This document shows, piece by piece, positions 45,909 to 53,289 of a DNA stretch of 64,000 nt (its first letter is position 1; each line of letters opens with the position of its first letter). Below the pieces are notes generated by a model. That model did not search any database. It saw only the letters and a program-made list of their open reading frames with translations, and had not been told where the DNA came from. A program made the position numbers and the translations under genes. The DNA is taken from NCBI RefSeq assembly GCF_003719305.1, contig NZ_RARC01000005.1:1-64000 (forward strand). Reading direction: 5' to 3'. This DNA comes from Mycolicibacterium stellerae. Lineage in GTDB: Bacteria > Actinomycetota > Actinomycetes > Mycobacteriales > Mycobacteriaceae.

Positions 45909-46241
45909 TCAGACGGTGCCGACACCGCCGGAGTCGGTCACAACGGGCCTGCCCGAGTCGGCCCATGCCTGCATGCCGCCGCTGACGTTGATCGGCTCAT
46001 AGCCGTTCTGCGCCAGATACTGGGCCACCCGCATGGACCGACCGCCGAGATGGCAGACGACGAACAACGTCGCGCCGGGATCGATCTCCGCGATCCGCGC
46101 GGGCACATCGCCCATCGGGATGTGCTGCGCCCCGGCGGCGTGGCCACGCTGCCACTCGTCGTCCTCCCGAACGTCGAGAAGCACGACCGACTCGTCGAAC
46201 ATCGTCGGAACGTCGGACACGGCTACTTGCTGGACGCCCAT
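45909..46241 (-). CDS. Single-domain rhodanese
   Basis: A 110-aa rhodanese-like sulfurtransferase. The active loop is VVCHLGGRS with the catalytic Cys, and LLDVREDDEWQRGHAAGAQHIP is the CH2A/B region. It could carry persulfide sulfur to an acceptor such as cyanide or a thiol. It lies upstream of the DUF4328 gene on the same strand with a 23-bp gap. Confidence 0.92.
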   Translation of the reverse strand: MGVQQVAVSDVPTMFDESVVLLDVREDDEWQRGHAAGAQHIPMGDVPARIAEIDPGATLFVVCHLGGRSMRVAQYLAQNGYEPINVSGGMQAWADSGRPVVTDSGGVGTV

Positions 46242-46584
46242 GCCCTCATGCTACGAGGCGGCTTTTATCGACACACGTCAAGCAGCAATGTGAAGCTATC
46301 CACAGTTTCCACAGGTTCATCCACAGGCCGCCATCGGCACAAACCCCGCCTGAGCACTGCAACCTGTGCGATTCCTTGGAGGTCCTGTGGATAACCTGCC
46401 GCCGTTATCGAACAGTGATCAACAGGCCAACCGGTCCCGAGCGAAATCCATTGGCGCTCTAACCTTTGCTGAGGTTGGGCCGATTTTTGCAACGCCGGTC
46501 TAGGGGCTATGATCGGCGTCACAGCAGCAGCTGTGACAGATCTCACTGGGGTGGATAATTGAACGTGCAGGTCAGGGGCGATAG
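46242..46584. other. Non-coding region with DnaA-box-like cluster
   Basis: A 343-bp stretch without a gene, AT-richer than its surroundings at about 46265–46320 and 46455–46520. It holds four 9-mers close to the DnaA box TTATCCACA (annotated separately) and the promoters of the rhodanese gene (minus) and the 51-aa gene (plus). Confidence 0.8.
46296..46394. promoter_or_regulatory. Cluster of four DnaA-box-like sites
   Basis: Compared with TTATCCACA: CTATCCACA at 46296–46304 (8 of 9), GTTTCCACA at 46305–46313 (7 of 9), TCATCCACA at 46317–46325 (8 of 9), and a perfect copy on the minus strand at 46386–46394 (TGTGGATAA on the plus strand). Three lie in a row on one strand within 30 bases. Confidence 0.65.
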
Positions 46585-46740
46585 ATGACGTCACATCCAT
46601 ACGGAACCGGATCCCCGGCTGCGCCGGAGTGGCAGTCGTCGGCACGCGTCTACACGCGCGGTCAGCTGATGGCCTGTGTGCGCGCCGGCCTGATCGCGCT
46701 CGTCCTGCTTGGCATCCTCGCCCTCATCGTTTTGTTCTGA
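46585..46740 (+). CDS. Small single-span membrane protein (51 aa)
   Basis: ATG at 46585, with GTCAGGGG eleven bases upstream. The protein begins MTSHPYGTGSPAAPEWQSS, continues through a polar stretch, and ends in one helix (LIALVLLGILALIVLF), so it looks like a tail-anchored protein. It has its own strong terminator nine bases after the stop and an AT-rich promoter region upstream, which supports expression. Function unknown. Confidence 0.65.
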   Translation: MTSHPYGTGSPAAPEWQSSARVYTRGQLMACVRAGLIALVLLGILALIVLF

Positions 46741-46748
46741 CCGGAACG

Positions 46749-46777
46749 AAAAAGCCGCCGGAGACCGGCGGCTTTTT
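46749..46777. terminator. Bidirectional intrinsic terminator
   Basis: An 8-bp GC stem (GCCGCCGG at 46754–46761 with 46765–46772) with a three-base loop. AAAAA lies on one side and TTTTT on the other. It serves the 51-aa gene and the convergent sodN gene. Confidence 0.93.
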
Positions 46778-46791
46778 GATTCCGGATCTGC

Positions 46792-47214
46792 TTACTTGGG
46801 CGGGTAAACGCCCATGTCCTTGGCCTTGTCGGTCTGCCAGAAGATGTCAGAGATCTCGTCGATCGTCTTGAGAAGCTTCTCGGCTACCGCGACATCGGTC
46901 GATTTCTTCACGTCGCCCGCGCCGTGCACGCCGTCCCAGAACAGCTGGTGCAGGTTGGGGAACTGCTCGAAGTGGTCCTTGGTGAAGAAGTCGGCCCACA
47001 GCACCATCAGGTGATGCTTGACCTCCTCGGCGCGCTGCTCCTTGATGATGATGGCGCGGGTGCGGAAATGGTCGTCGTCGGAGTCGTGGAACTTCTTGAG
47101 CGTCTTCAGGCACGACAGCGCCTCGATCTTGGCCTGAGCCGGATCGTAGACACCGCAGTACAGGTCGCAGTGGGCATGGGCTTCGGTGGCGTTGGAGAAA
47201 AGTCGATCAAGCAT
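46792..47214 (-). CDS. sodN: Nickel superoxide dismutase
   Basis: A 140-aa Ni-SOD precursor that dismutes superoxide. A 14-residue leader (MLDRLFSNATEAHA) must be removed so that His1 becomes the N-terminus. The nickel hook then reads HCDLYCGVYDPAQAKIEA: His1, Cys2, Cys6 and Tyr9 are present, but position 5, cis-Pro in the known HCDLPCGVY hook, is Tyr. The four-helix remainder (IIIKEQRAEEVKHHL) fits the family. The gene is divergent from the sodX protease gene, with only 22 bases between starts. Confidence 0.93.
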   Translation of the reverse strand: MLDRLFSNATEAHAHCDLYCGVYDPAQAKIEALSCLKTLKKFHDSDDDHFRTRAIIIKEQRAEEVKHHLMVLWADFFTKDHFEQFPNLHQLFWDGVHGAGDVKKSTDVAVAEKLLKTIDEISDIFWQTDKAKDMGVYPPK

Positions 47215-47236
47215 GGTTTTAACCTACCCTCAGCGG

Positions 47237-47578
47237 ATGCGCGATAACCATCCGCATCGTTTGTGGCCATTGAAAATCTTCCGGGTCGCCGAGGACTCCA
47301 TGCGGCCAACACTCGGCCCGGGTGACGGGCTCGTCGCGTTGCGCGGCGGACGCGTACGGCGCGGCCAGCTGCGGGTGTTCCCCGATCCGCGAAAGTCGAC
47401 CCGCTGGCTCGTCAAACGCGTCGGCGACGTGTACGGCTCGGGACGCGACACGATTTTCGAAGCCCGTTCGGACAACCCAAGGGCGGCTGGCGCGGCCGAC
47501 TCCCACGAGTTCGGGTGGATCTCTGCGGCCGGTTCCTACCGTGTCGTGTTTACGGCCAAGGCGAAAGTCGGCCGTTAG
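47237..47578 (+). CDS. sodX: Ni-SOD maturation protease SodX
   Basis: A 113-aa S26/S24-type peptidase. The catalytic Ser is in RVAEDSMRPTLGPGD and the Lys in TRWLVKRVGDV. It lacks a membrane anchor, like other SodX proteins, which cut the Ni-SOD leader. The ATG at 47237 gives the usual short N-terminus; a longer frame would enter sodN. Pairing with sodN makes the role clear. Confidence 0.9.
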   Translation: MRDNHPHRLWPLKIFRVAEDSMRPTLGPGDGLVALRGGRVRRGQLRVFPDPRKSTRWLVKRVGDVYGSGRDTIFEARSDNPRAAGAADSHEFGWISAAGSYRVVFTAKAKVGR

Positions 47579-47704
47579 CACCCGTGTCGCCTTGCGCGCC
47601 AGGCGTTGCTGGCCCATGCTGAGCGGATCGACCCAGTGGCGTGTCGGGCAAGATTTGATGCCGGGCTCGACCGGTGCGTCCGAACACGAAGTTGCGGAGG
47701 CGGC

Positions 47705-48238
47705 ATGGAGACGGGGTCCGGCCGGGCGATCGAAATCGCCCCCTTCCATTCACGGGGAACGCTGAGGGGATTTGTGGTGTCCGGGCGCTGGCCGGACTCC
47801 ACCAAGGAGTGGGCGCAGGTCTTGCGAGTCGCCGTTCGAGTCGCTTCCTTCCCTGGATTACTCTCCACCACAACGATTTTCGGCGCCCGTGAGGAGCTGC
47901 CGGATTCTCCCGAACCCGGTACCGTCGGATTGGTCGTCGCCGAGGGCACCGTCGTCGGTGAGAATGCCGTGCCGCCAGGACATTTCGCCGACCATCAGCC
48001 TCCTGCGCTTCTCATGCTGCATCCCCCGTCGGAGACCACCCCGTCACTGCCTGAGTGCTCCGGTGCCGCATCGGGCTGTGTGTTGCTGCCCGGTCTTCCC
48101 CACCTTGGCCTCGAACACCGCGCCGCGTGGGTGGAGGCCGAGGCCGACGGAACGGTCACCTCGATGGTCAGCCGCGTCGGCATCGATCCGATCAGCGACC
48201 CCGATACGGCCATCCTTGCCATGCTCCTCGCCGCCTGA
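47705..48238 (+). CDS. Conserved mycobacterial protein (Rv3847 type)
   Basis: A 177-aa protein starting at the ATG at 47705 (METGSGRAIEIAPFHSRG), preceded by GCGGAGGCGG. A compact alpha/beta sequence without membrane segments or a known motif; WPDSTKEWAQVLRVAVRVASFPGL looks helical and the middle contains several prolines. In M. tuberculosis a protein of the same length lies between sodA and espR, which fits this position. Function unknown. Confidence 0.75.
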   Translation: METGSGRAIEIAPFHSRGTLRGFVVSGRWPDSTKEWAQVLRVAVRVASFPGLLSTTTIFGAREELPDSPEPGTVGLVVAEGTVVGENAVPPGHFADHQPPALLMLHPPSETTPSLPECSGAASGCVLLPGLPHLGLEHRAAWVEAEADGTVTSMVSRVGIDPISDPDTAILAMLLAA

Positions 48239-48682
48239 GCGAGGGCGGATTCGGCGGCCGCGCCGCGGGAATCGTGGCCCCAGAAGACCTGACCGTCGGC
48301 TGGCAATTCCGCGTCTTGGGGCCGACCCGCGCTTCGTCGGGAGGGGATCCGCGAGAGCGCATTTTCAGCAAACGCCGAGATCCGCTCCAGCGGTCGTCTA
48401 ACCAGTTGCCCGCAGACACGCCGGCTTGCCAATAGGCAATGCCGGGAGGGCCCTGAGCTAAGGACCAGCAACGTATCCGTCAAAATTTGCCTGACCACAT
48501 CATGAGACATCCGTGGGATATGGTCTAAATGTGCTGCTTACTGCGGTATCAGGCACCCTGCAGAAAAAGCCAGGTTAACTTTTACGCGGTTTGCACTTGG
48601 TTGTTGGCACAACTCTCGCTACGATGATCAGCAAATACGCCGCCTAAATAAACCGCTCTGCCACCATGTGGAGGTCAAATCG
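48239..48682. other. Long non-coding leader upstream of espR
   Basis: A 444-bp region without a credible gene. A hairpin lies at 48421–48445 (CCGGCTTGCC with GGCAATGCCGG, loop AATA). The stretch turns AT-rich after about 48480 and contains TTTGCC (48485) and TTTGCA (48590), close to the reported EspR core TTTGC. A possible -10 (TACGAT, 48620–48625) lies 57 bases before the espR start. It probably carries the autoregulated espR promoter and its 5' leader. Confidence 0.6.
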
Positions 48683-49081
48683 ATGAGCAAGACGTTCTCC
48701 GCCCGCCTTAACCGCCTGTTCGACACGGTCTACCCGCCGGGGCGTGGCCCGCACACCTCGGCCGAGGTGATCGCCGCCCTCAAGGCTGAGGGCATCACCA
48801 TGTCGGCTCCGTACCTGTCTCAGCTGCGTTCAGGCAACCGTACGAATCCCTCGGCAGCGACCATGGCGGCCCTTGCCAACTTCTTCCGTATCAAGCCGGC
48901 TTACTTCACCGACGACGAGTACTACGAGAAGCTGGACAAGGAATTGACCTGGCTCGCCAATATGCGTGACGAGGGCGTCCGCCGTATTGCGGCGAGGACG
49001 GTCGGCCTGTCTGTAGAGGCACAGCAGGACATCGTCCAAAAAGTCGACGAGTTGCGTCGCCAGGAACATCTCGACGATTAG
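48683..49081 (+). CDS. espR: Nucleoid-associated regulator EspR
   Basis: A 132-aa HTH protein of the same length as M. tuberculosis EspR, which controls ESX-1 accessory genes and acts as a nucleoid-associated protein. The N-terminal HTH is HTSAEVIAALKAEGITMSAP with recognition region YLSQLRSGNRTNPSAATM. The C-terminal helical dimerisation part ends DIVQKVDELRRQEHLDD. The ATG at 48683 follows GGAGG. The next genes downstream are convergent: a peptidase and a membrane protein, not the usual Rv3850-type neighbour. Confidence 0.95.
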   Translation: MSKTFSARLNRLFDTVYPPGRGPHTSAEVIAALKAEGITMSAPYLSQLRSGNRTNPSAATMAALANFFRIKPAYFTDDEYYEKLDKELTWLANMRDEGVRRIAARTVGLSVEAQQDIVQKVDELRRQEHLDD

Positions 49082-49131
49082 CCCGCGGGCAGCCGCATCG
49101 CGGCACCCGGCGAAGTAATCGCCATCCTCCA

Positions 49132-50301
49132 TCAGGAGGCGGCTGCGACACCCGCCCTGTCGAGCTGCCGGTACTGCTTGGCGATGGCGAGAATCCACTC
49201 CCGGTCGGAGTATGTCGCCGGTTGGCGCAGCCACCCCAGACCGGGAAACAGGGCTCGTTTGGTTTCCACGTCTGTTTCGCCACGCCCTGAATAGATCCAC
49301 TCCGCAACGGCACGCGCCTGTTCCTCGGGCGGCACGTTGGGTGTGTCGAAGTTCGACAGCTCGCCTATCCCGTGCTCCAGATCCTGATCCGCCGATGCGC
49401 CTGCGGCGTCAACCGGATGGCGTAACGCGGCGTCTGCCGTCGTCGCCTCGATGAACAACGCGTCGGAGATCAGCGACATCCGCTCGGCCACCCTGAACAC
49501 CAGAGGGCCGCGCGGACGCACTCCGATGCCGACGTCGGGATGCCGGTGGCCGAGTTCGTCGAGCAGCGGCGCGATGATCCGCAGCTCTCGTCGCGCACCG
49601 AACCAGTCCTCGACGCTCGGGAGCAGCGAGCCGGCGGCCACCACCAGCATCGCGCAGCCCAGCAGCGTCGCCGCCGCACCGACGCCGACGAACTGGGTGG
49701 TGCCGACCGCACGCAGGAAGAAGAAGGCGCTGGCGAGCACGATCAGCACGATGCCGATGGTGAATACGAAAAGGGCTCTGCCGCGCCTGGTGCGATTCGA
49801 GTGCCGCATACCTGCCCATGACACCAGCGTCAGCGCCAGCAGCACGTACAGCAGTGGTAGCAGCCACGACAACGCCATGCCGTTTGAGCCGAGGTTGCGC
49901 CTCAGGTACTCCCCTGGCGACATCTCCTCCTGCCTGCCTGCCGCGAAGAACGCCACCATAGTCGCGACGGCGATCACCACCGCGACGCCGTACTGCCACA
50001 TCGCGATTCGTCGAAGGATGGCTGGCTTACGCGGCGACGAGACCGTCGTGATCATCACGCAGCTGCCCGCTGCACAGGCGACCAACGCCACCTGACTCAG
50101 ACCCATCGAGATGTTGGGCCAATGCAGCAGGGTGTCCAGCAGAAGGGTAAGCGGTTGCCAATTCAGCGCGGCGACCAAGCCCAGACTGCCGAGCGCCAGG
50201 ATCATGGCGGTACTGACCAGGGACTGCTTGTTGACCAAGGCCCAGCCGATTCGCAGGCCGGTCGCAAGTCCGAGAAGACCGGCGATCACCCAGATGATCA
50301 A
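49132..50301 (-). CDS. DUF6545 (MAB_1171c-type) membrane protein
   Basis: A 389-aa protein with about seven transmembrane helices in the first 235 residues, then a soluble cytoplasmic part (VEDWFGARRELRIIAPLLDELGHRHPDVGI) typical of the MAB_1171c putative transporter family. It starts at a TTG overlapping the TGA of the upstream peptidase gene. Such membrane proteins repeatedly occur beside an ImmA/IrrE-type peptidase and an HTH regulator in actinobacteria. Transport is only a database label; the function is unknown. Confidence 0.8.
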   Translation of the reverse strand: MIIWVIAGLLGLATGLRIGWALVNKQSLVSTAMILALGSLGLVAALNWQPLTLLLDTLLHWPNISMGLSQVALVACAAGSCVMITTVSSPRKPAILRRIAMWQYGVAVVIAVATMVAFFAAGRQEEMSPGEYLRRNLGSNGMALSWLLPLLYVLLALTLVSWAGMRHSNRTRRGRALFVFTIGIVLIVLASAFFFLRAVGTTQFVGVGAAATLLGCAMLVVAAGSLLPSVEDWFGARRELRIIAPLLDELGHRHPDVGIGVRPRGPLVFRVAERMSLISDALFIEATTADAALRHPVDAAGASADQDLEHGIGELSNFDTPNVPPEEQARAVAEWIYSGRGETDVETKRALFPGLGWLRQPATYSDREWILAIAKQYRQLDRAGVAAAS

Positions 50302-50789
50302 CCAAACGCCTCTCCGAGCCGAACCTGAACGATCGAGGAGCGGTCGGAGGGCAGCCGGCCAAGCCGGTAGATGAGCAGCGCCGCGAAATCCTCGGCTTCC
50401 TGCTCGGCGTCTTCACCGCTGGGACCCATGCAACCGGTGCGCTGGTTGAGCATGTATCCGATCAGGTCAGAACTGACGAATTCCGTCTCCGCCCGCGCGG
50501 CTTGGACGACGGGAATACCCTCATGGCCGAGGACCAGGTGACCGAGCTCGTGGGCCAGCGTCCGGTCCCACGCGGGTAGACCCTTCTGGATCAAGAAGAC
50601 GTCTCGGTCGGCGTATTGGCGCCACTGTCCGCACACCCCAGGGGGCAGGTCGGACATCTTGAGCTCAATGGGTCGTTGACGATCCTCGCTGACGGCGTCG
50701 ACCAGGCGGGGCAACGAGATTTCACCGCGTCGCGGGGCAAGATCCAGCACGTCACTGACCGCGCGCGTAACGCGACGACTCGCTGGCAT
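50298..50789 (-). CDS. ImmA/IrrE-family metallopeptidase
   Basis: A 163-aa gluzincin-like protein with the motif LAHELGHLVLGHE (HExxH) and a downstream Glu-rich helix (EDAEQEAEDFAALLIYRLG) that can supply the third zinc ligand. ImmA/IrrE enzymes cleave HTH repressors (ImmR in B. subtilis, DdrO in Deinococcus). The ATG at 50789 follows AAGGGGG; an upstream start at 50936 lacks a site. It is coupled to the DUF6545 gene and convergent with espR. Confidence 0.9.
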   Translation of the reverse strand: MPASRRVTRAVSDVLDLAPRRGEISLPRLVDAVSEDRQRPIELKMSDLPPGVCGQWRQYADRDVFLIQKGLPAWDRTLAHELGHLVLGHEGIPVVQAARAETEFVSSDLIGYMLNQRTGCMGPSGEDAEQEAEDFAALLIYRLGRLPSDRSSIVQVRLGEAFG

Positions 50790-50853
50790 ATGACCCCCTT
50801 CGAACAGATCCACTATGCGCTGCCCGCTCCGGTTGAGGGGGCAGTTTGTAGTA

Positions 50854-51867
50854 CTACCTGATGTAACGCGCTGAGCCACTGACATGCACGGCGTGGCCCG
50901 CTTTTGCCTGCCGATACCCCAGTAGTCCCCCGGCACCGGTGAGCACCATTATGCCGACGAGCCCCGGCACAGCCAACGCCGCAACCTGCGGCAGGCCAGC
51001 TGACCGCAGATACTCGGTGTAGCCGATCCGATAAGACGAATTCGGTGCGGCGACGTTGCTGCCCACGTTCGCAGGTGGTGGGACGCGCCCCGCAGGGGGT
51101 TGCGCGGTGACTGCACGCGGAACGGCGGGAGGAGCGCCCGCCGACGCGCCGCCGCCCAGCCCCGCGCCTGCCGCGACTCCAGGAAGAGCGATGGGCGGCA
51201 CGACGATCACCGGCAATGCGATGGGCGCCGCGACACCGGCAGGTACTGCGGCCGCCGCGATTCCCGCGCCTGCGTCAAGGACATCGGATCCGCCTGCCGC
51301 ACCGGGCTGGCCTGGCAGCTGTTCGTTGGGCAGCTGCATGCCAGGGGGCGACGGCGGCCGGTAACGCGGCGGTGGCGGGGGAATCGCGCCGCCACCTCCA
51401 GATCCAGGGCTTTGCGGCGGATTCGGTGGGGGGCTTCCGGGTGGCGGGGTTGGTTCGGTTGGTTCGGTGGTCTCGGTTGGTTCGGGACACGGGGTTTTCG
51501 TCGGCGGCGTCTCCGTCTTCGTCGGCGGTGTCTCCGTCTTCGTCGGCGGCGTCTCGGTCTTCGGCGGTTGCGTCCCGCCCGGATGCCGGCCCTGCCTGCC
51601 GTTGCCCCAGCGGGTCTGCGGCCCTTGCTGTCCCGGTCCGGACGCCTTCTCATCGGTGCCGTCGCCAAGGCCGAACGCGCCGCGGACGATATCGCCGATC
51701 GAGCCGTCACCCTTGCCGTCGTCCGAGCGGTCCGCACCGCCGGAGCCATGTCCGGGATCGGCAAGCGCTATCGCGCCTCCGGCACCAGCCATGAACAGGC
51801 CAGACGCGACGACGCATGCCGACGCGGCGGCGCGCACACGAAAAGCCACACGGTCACCACCTGTCAT
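50854..51867 (-). CDS. Exported proline/threonine-repeat protein with C-terminal membrane segment
   Basis: A 337-aa protein starting at the ATG at 51867. The signal peptide (ACVVASGLFMAGAGGAIALA) is followed by an acidic Gly-rich part, a KTETPPT heptapeptide repeat (about residues 105–125), and a long Pro/Gly-rich region. A hydrophobic Ala/Val/Pro segment and a C-terminal helix (VAALAVPGLVGIMVLTGAGGLLGY) then a short basic tail could anchor it. It looks like a cell-surface stalk. A frame extending to 52908 is open by chance and covers the opposite genes. Confidence 0.7.
   Translation of the reverse strand: MTGGDRVAFRVRAAASACVVASGLFMAGAGGAIALADPGHGSGGADRSDDGKGDGSIGDIVRGAFGLGDGTDEKASGPGQQGPQTRWGNGRQGRHPGGTQPPKTETPPTKTETPPTKTETPPTKTPCPEPTETTEPTEPTPPPGSPPPNPPQSPGSGGGGAIPPPPPRYRPPSPPGMQLPNEQLPGQPGAAGGSDVLDAGAGIAAAAVPAGVAAPIALPVIVVPPIALPGVAAGAGLGGGASAGAPPAVPRAVTAQPPAGRVPPPANVGSNVAAPNSSYRIGYTEYLRSAGLPQVAALAVPGLVGIMVLTGAGGLLGYRQAKAGHAVHVSGSARYIR
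51493..51570. repeat. 21-bp coding tandem repeat (KTETPPT)
   Basis: About three and a half copies of a 21-bp unit with only one or two changes between copies, encoding the heptapeptide KTETPPT. The period is a multiple of three, so copy number can change without frameshift. Confidence 0.85.
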
Positions 51868-52059
51868 TACGTCGTCAGAACACGTTTTACGGTTGCGACG
51901 ATTGTCGCACAGTCTGTTGTGCGCGTTTGCTAGTGGATTGATCTGCGCGCATACCGGGGCACGCCACCGGCGGTCGCTGCCCCGGGCGATAGTGTTGTGC
52001 TGCGCGATCTCAGATACGAATGTCTTCGAATGTGACGAGATGACCGGAAGGCGGCCGGG

Positions 52060-52716
52060 ATGGGCCTGTTCACGCCGCGGAAAAGCCGCGCTACTCGGCG
52101 AGCTGAGGCCCGTGCCATCAAGGCAAAGGCGAAGCTGGAAGCCAAGCTCGCGGCGAAGAACGAGAACCGTCGCATGAAGGCCGCGCACAAGGCCGAGACC
52201 AAGGCGCTGAAGGCGCAACTCCGGGCGCAACGGGAGAGCGACAAGACCGCGCTCAAGGTTGCTGAGACAGAGCTCAAGGCGGTCCGCGAAGGCAAGCTGT
52301 TGTCTCCGGCTCGCATTCGCCGGTCGCTCACGGTTGCCCGGCTGCTGGCTCCGATCTTGGTGCCACTCGCCTATCGGGCCGCGATGGCCGCGCGCGGATT
52401 CCTCGATCAGCGGCGAGCCGACCGGCTGGGAGTTCCGCTCAGTCAGCTCGGCCAGTTCTCCGGGTACGGCGCGCAGCTGTCGGCACGCATCGCGAGTGCC
52501 GAGCAGACATTGCGACAGGTTGCCGAGAAGAAGCCAAAGGACGCCGAGACCAAACAGTTCGTGGCCGCCATGACCGATCGGCTCACCGACCTGTCGGCGG
52601 CGGTCACGGCCGCCGAGCACATGCCGACGGCGAACCGCCGGACCGCCCACAACTCGGTCAGCCAGCAGCTCGACGGCATCGACGCCGATCTGATGGCTCG
52701 CCTCGGCGTGGTCTGA
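52060..52716 (+). CDS. Conserved coiled-coil/membrane-associated protein (Rv3850 type)
   Basis: A 218-aa protein, the same length as M. tuberculosis Rv3850. The N-terminal ~85 residues are highly charged, Lys/Ala/Glu-rich and probably a coiled coil (AEARAIKAKAKLEAKLAAKNE). A hydrophobic patch (VARLLAPILVPLAYRAAMAA) follows, then a helical C-terminal half. In M. tuberculosis this gene follows espR directly; here the peptidase/membrane cassette and the repeat protein separate them. Function unknown. Confidence 0.85.
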   Translation: MGLFTPRKSRATRRAEARAIKAKAKLEAKLAAKNENRRMKAAHKAETKALKAQLRAQRESDKTALKVAETELKAVREGKLLSPARIRRSLTVARLLAPILVPLAYRAAMAARGFLDQRRADRLGVPLSQLGQFSGYGAQLSARIASAEQTLRQVAEKKPKDAETKQFVAAMTDRLTDLSAAVTAAEHMPTANRRTAHNSVSQQLDGIDADLMARLGVV

Positions 52717-52723
52717 CGCGCCG

Positions 52724-53251
52724 GTGCCTGCCTTGCCGGCGACCACAGCAGCCCGTCTGCGGGGCATCGCCTCCGGGCTGCTGACGGCAGCGCTCGCGGT
52801 GGCCGCGCACGGCGCCGGGGACGGCGCCGCGCCGTCCGGCACGGCCGTCGTGCTGCTGGCGGTGCTCGCCGCGACGATGGGCGGGCTGGCCGCCACCATC
52901 TCCCGCACCGCCGATGTGCGCGTGCTCCTCGGCCTGCTCGCGTCGGGTCAGCTCATCGGGCACCTGCTGCTCGCCACCGCAGGCCACAGCCATGGCGAGC
53001 CCGAGTCGATTACTCCGGCCATGCTCGCCGGGCACGCACTGGCGGTAATCGTCGGTGCGCTGTTGATTGCCGCGGGTGACCGCCTCTGCCGTGCGGTGTC
53101 ACGGGTCGCGACGGTGGCCGCGCGTGCCGTCGTCACGCCGATTCCGAGCAGGCAGGCCGTCGTCGTCGGCGCCGATCAGCCGCTGCGTTCGGCCCTGCTC
53201 CTCGCCGCGTCTGTGTCACATCGGGGTCCGCCGGTCCGCCAAGTGCGCTGA
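52724..53251 (+). CDS. Membrane protein of the copper-type operon
   Basis: A 175-aa protein with about four hydrophobic helices (LLTAALAVAAHG, AVVLLAVLAATMGGLAATI, VLLGLLASGQLIGHLLLATAG, LAGHALAVIVGALLIAAGDR) and a loop HSHGEP with possible metal ligands. The start is a GTG eight bases after the Rv3850-type stop. I do not recognise the family with certainty; it precedes ycnI, copC and copD and probably belongs to their operon. Confidence 0.75.
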   Translation: MPALPATTAARLRGIASGLLTAALAVAAHGAGDGAAPSGTAVVLLAVLAATMGGLAATISRTADVRVLLGLLASGQLIGHLLLATAGHSHGEPESITPAMLAGHALAVIVGALLIAAGDRLCRAVSRVATVAARAVVTPIPSRQAVVVGADQPLRSALLLAASVSHRGPPVRQVR

Positions 53252-53289
53252 CCGACCGAAACCCCATCAACACAGAAAGTGACAATCGA

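Noticed and set aside
47606..47704. N-terminal extension of the Rv3847-type protein
   Set aside because: The extra 33 residues lack conserved character, and a better ribosome site precedes the ATG at 47705.
48239..48682. tRNA or conserved small RNA upstream of espR
   Set aside because: No cloverleaf could be drawn; only one short hairpin without a U-tract was found. It is left as an untranslated regulatory region.
49082..49131. Terminator between espR and the DUF6545 gene
   Set aside because: Short GC-rich complementarity is present, but there is no convincing stem and no T-run.
51493..51570. Possible CRISPR array
   Set aside because: The repeats are contiguous 21-bp coding units without spacers and encode KTETPPT.
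50854..52908. A single 684-aa minus-strand protein
   Set aside because: Only the part from 51867 downward begins with a signal peptide and has coherent composition. The upstream part runs antisense to the Rv3850-type gene.
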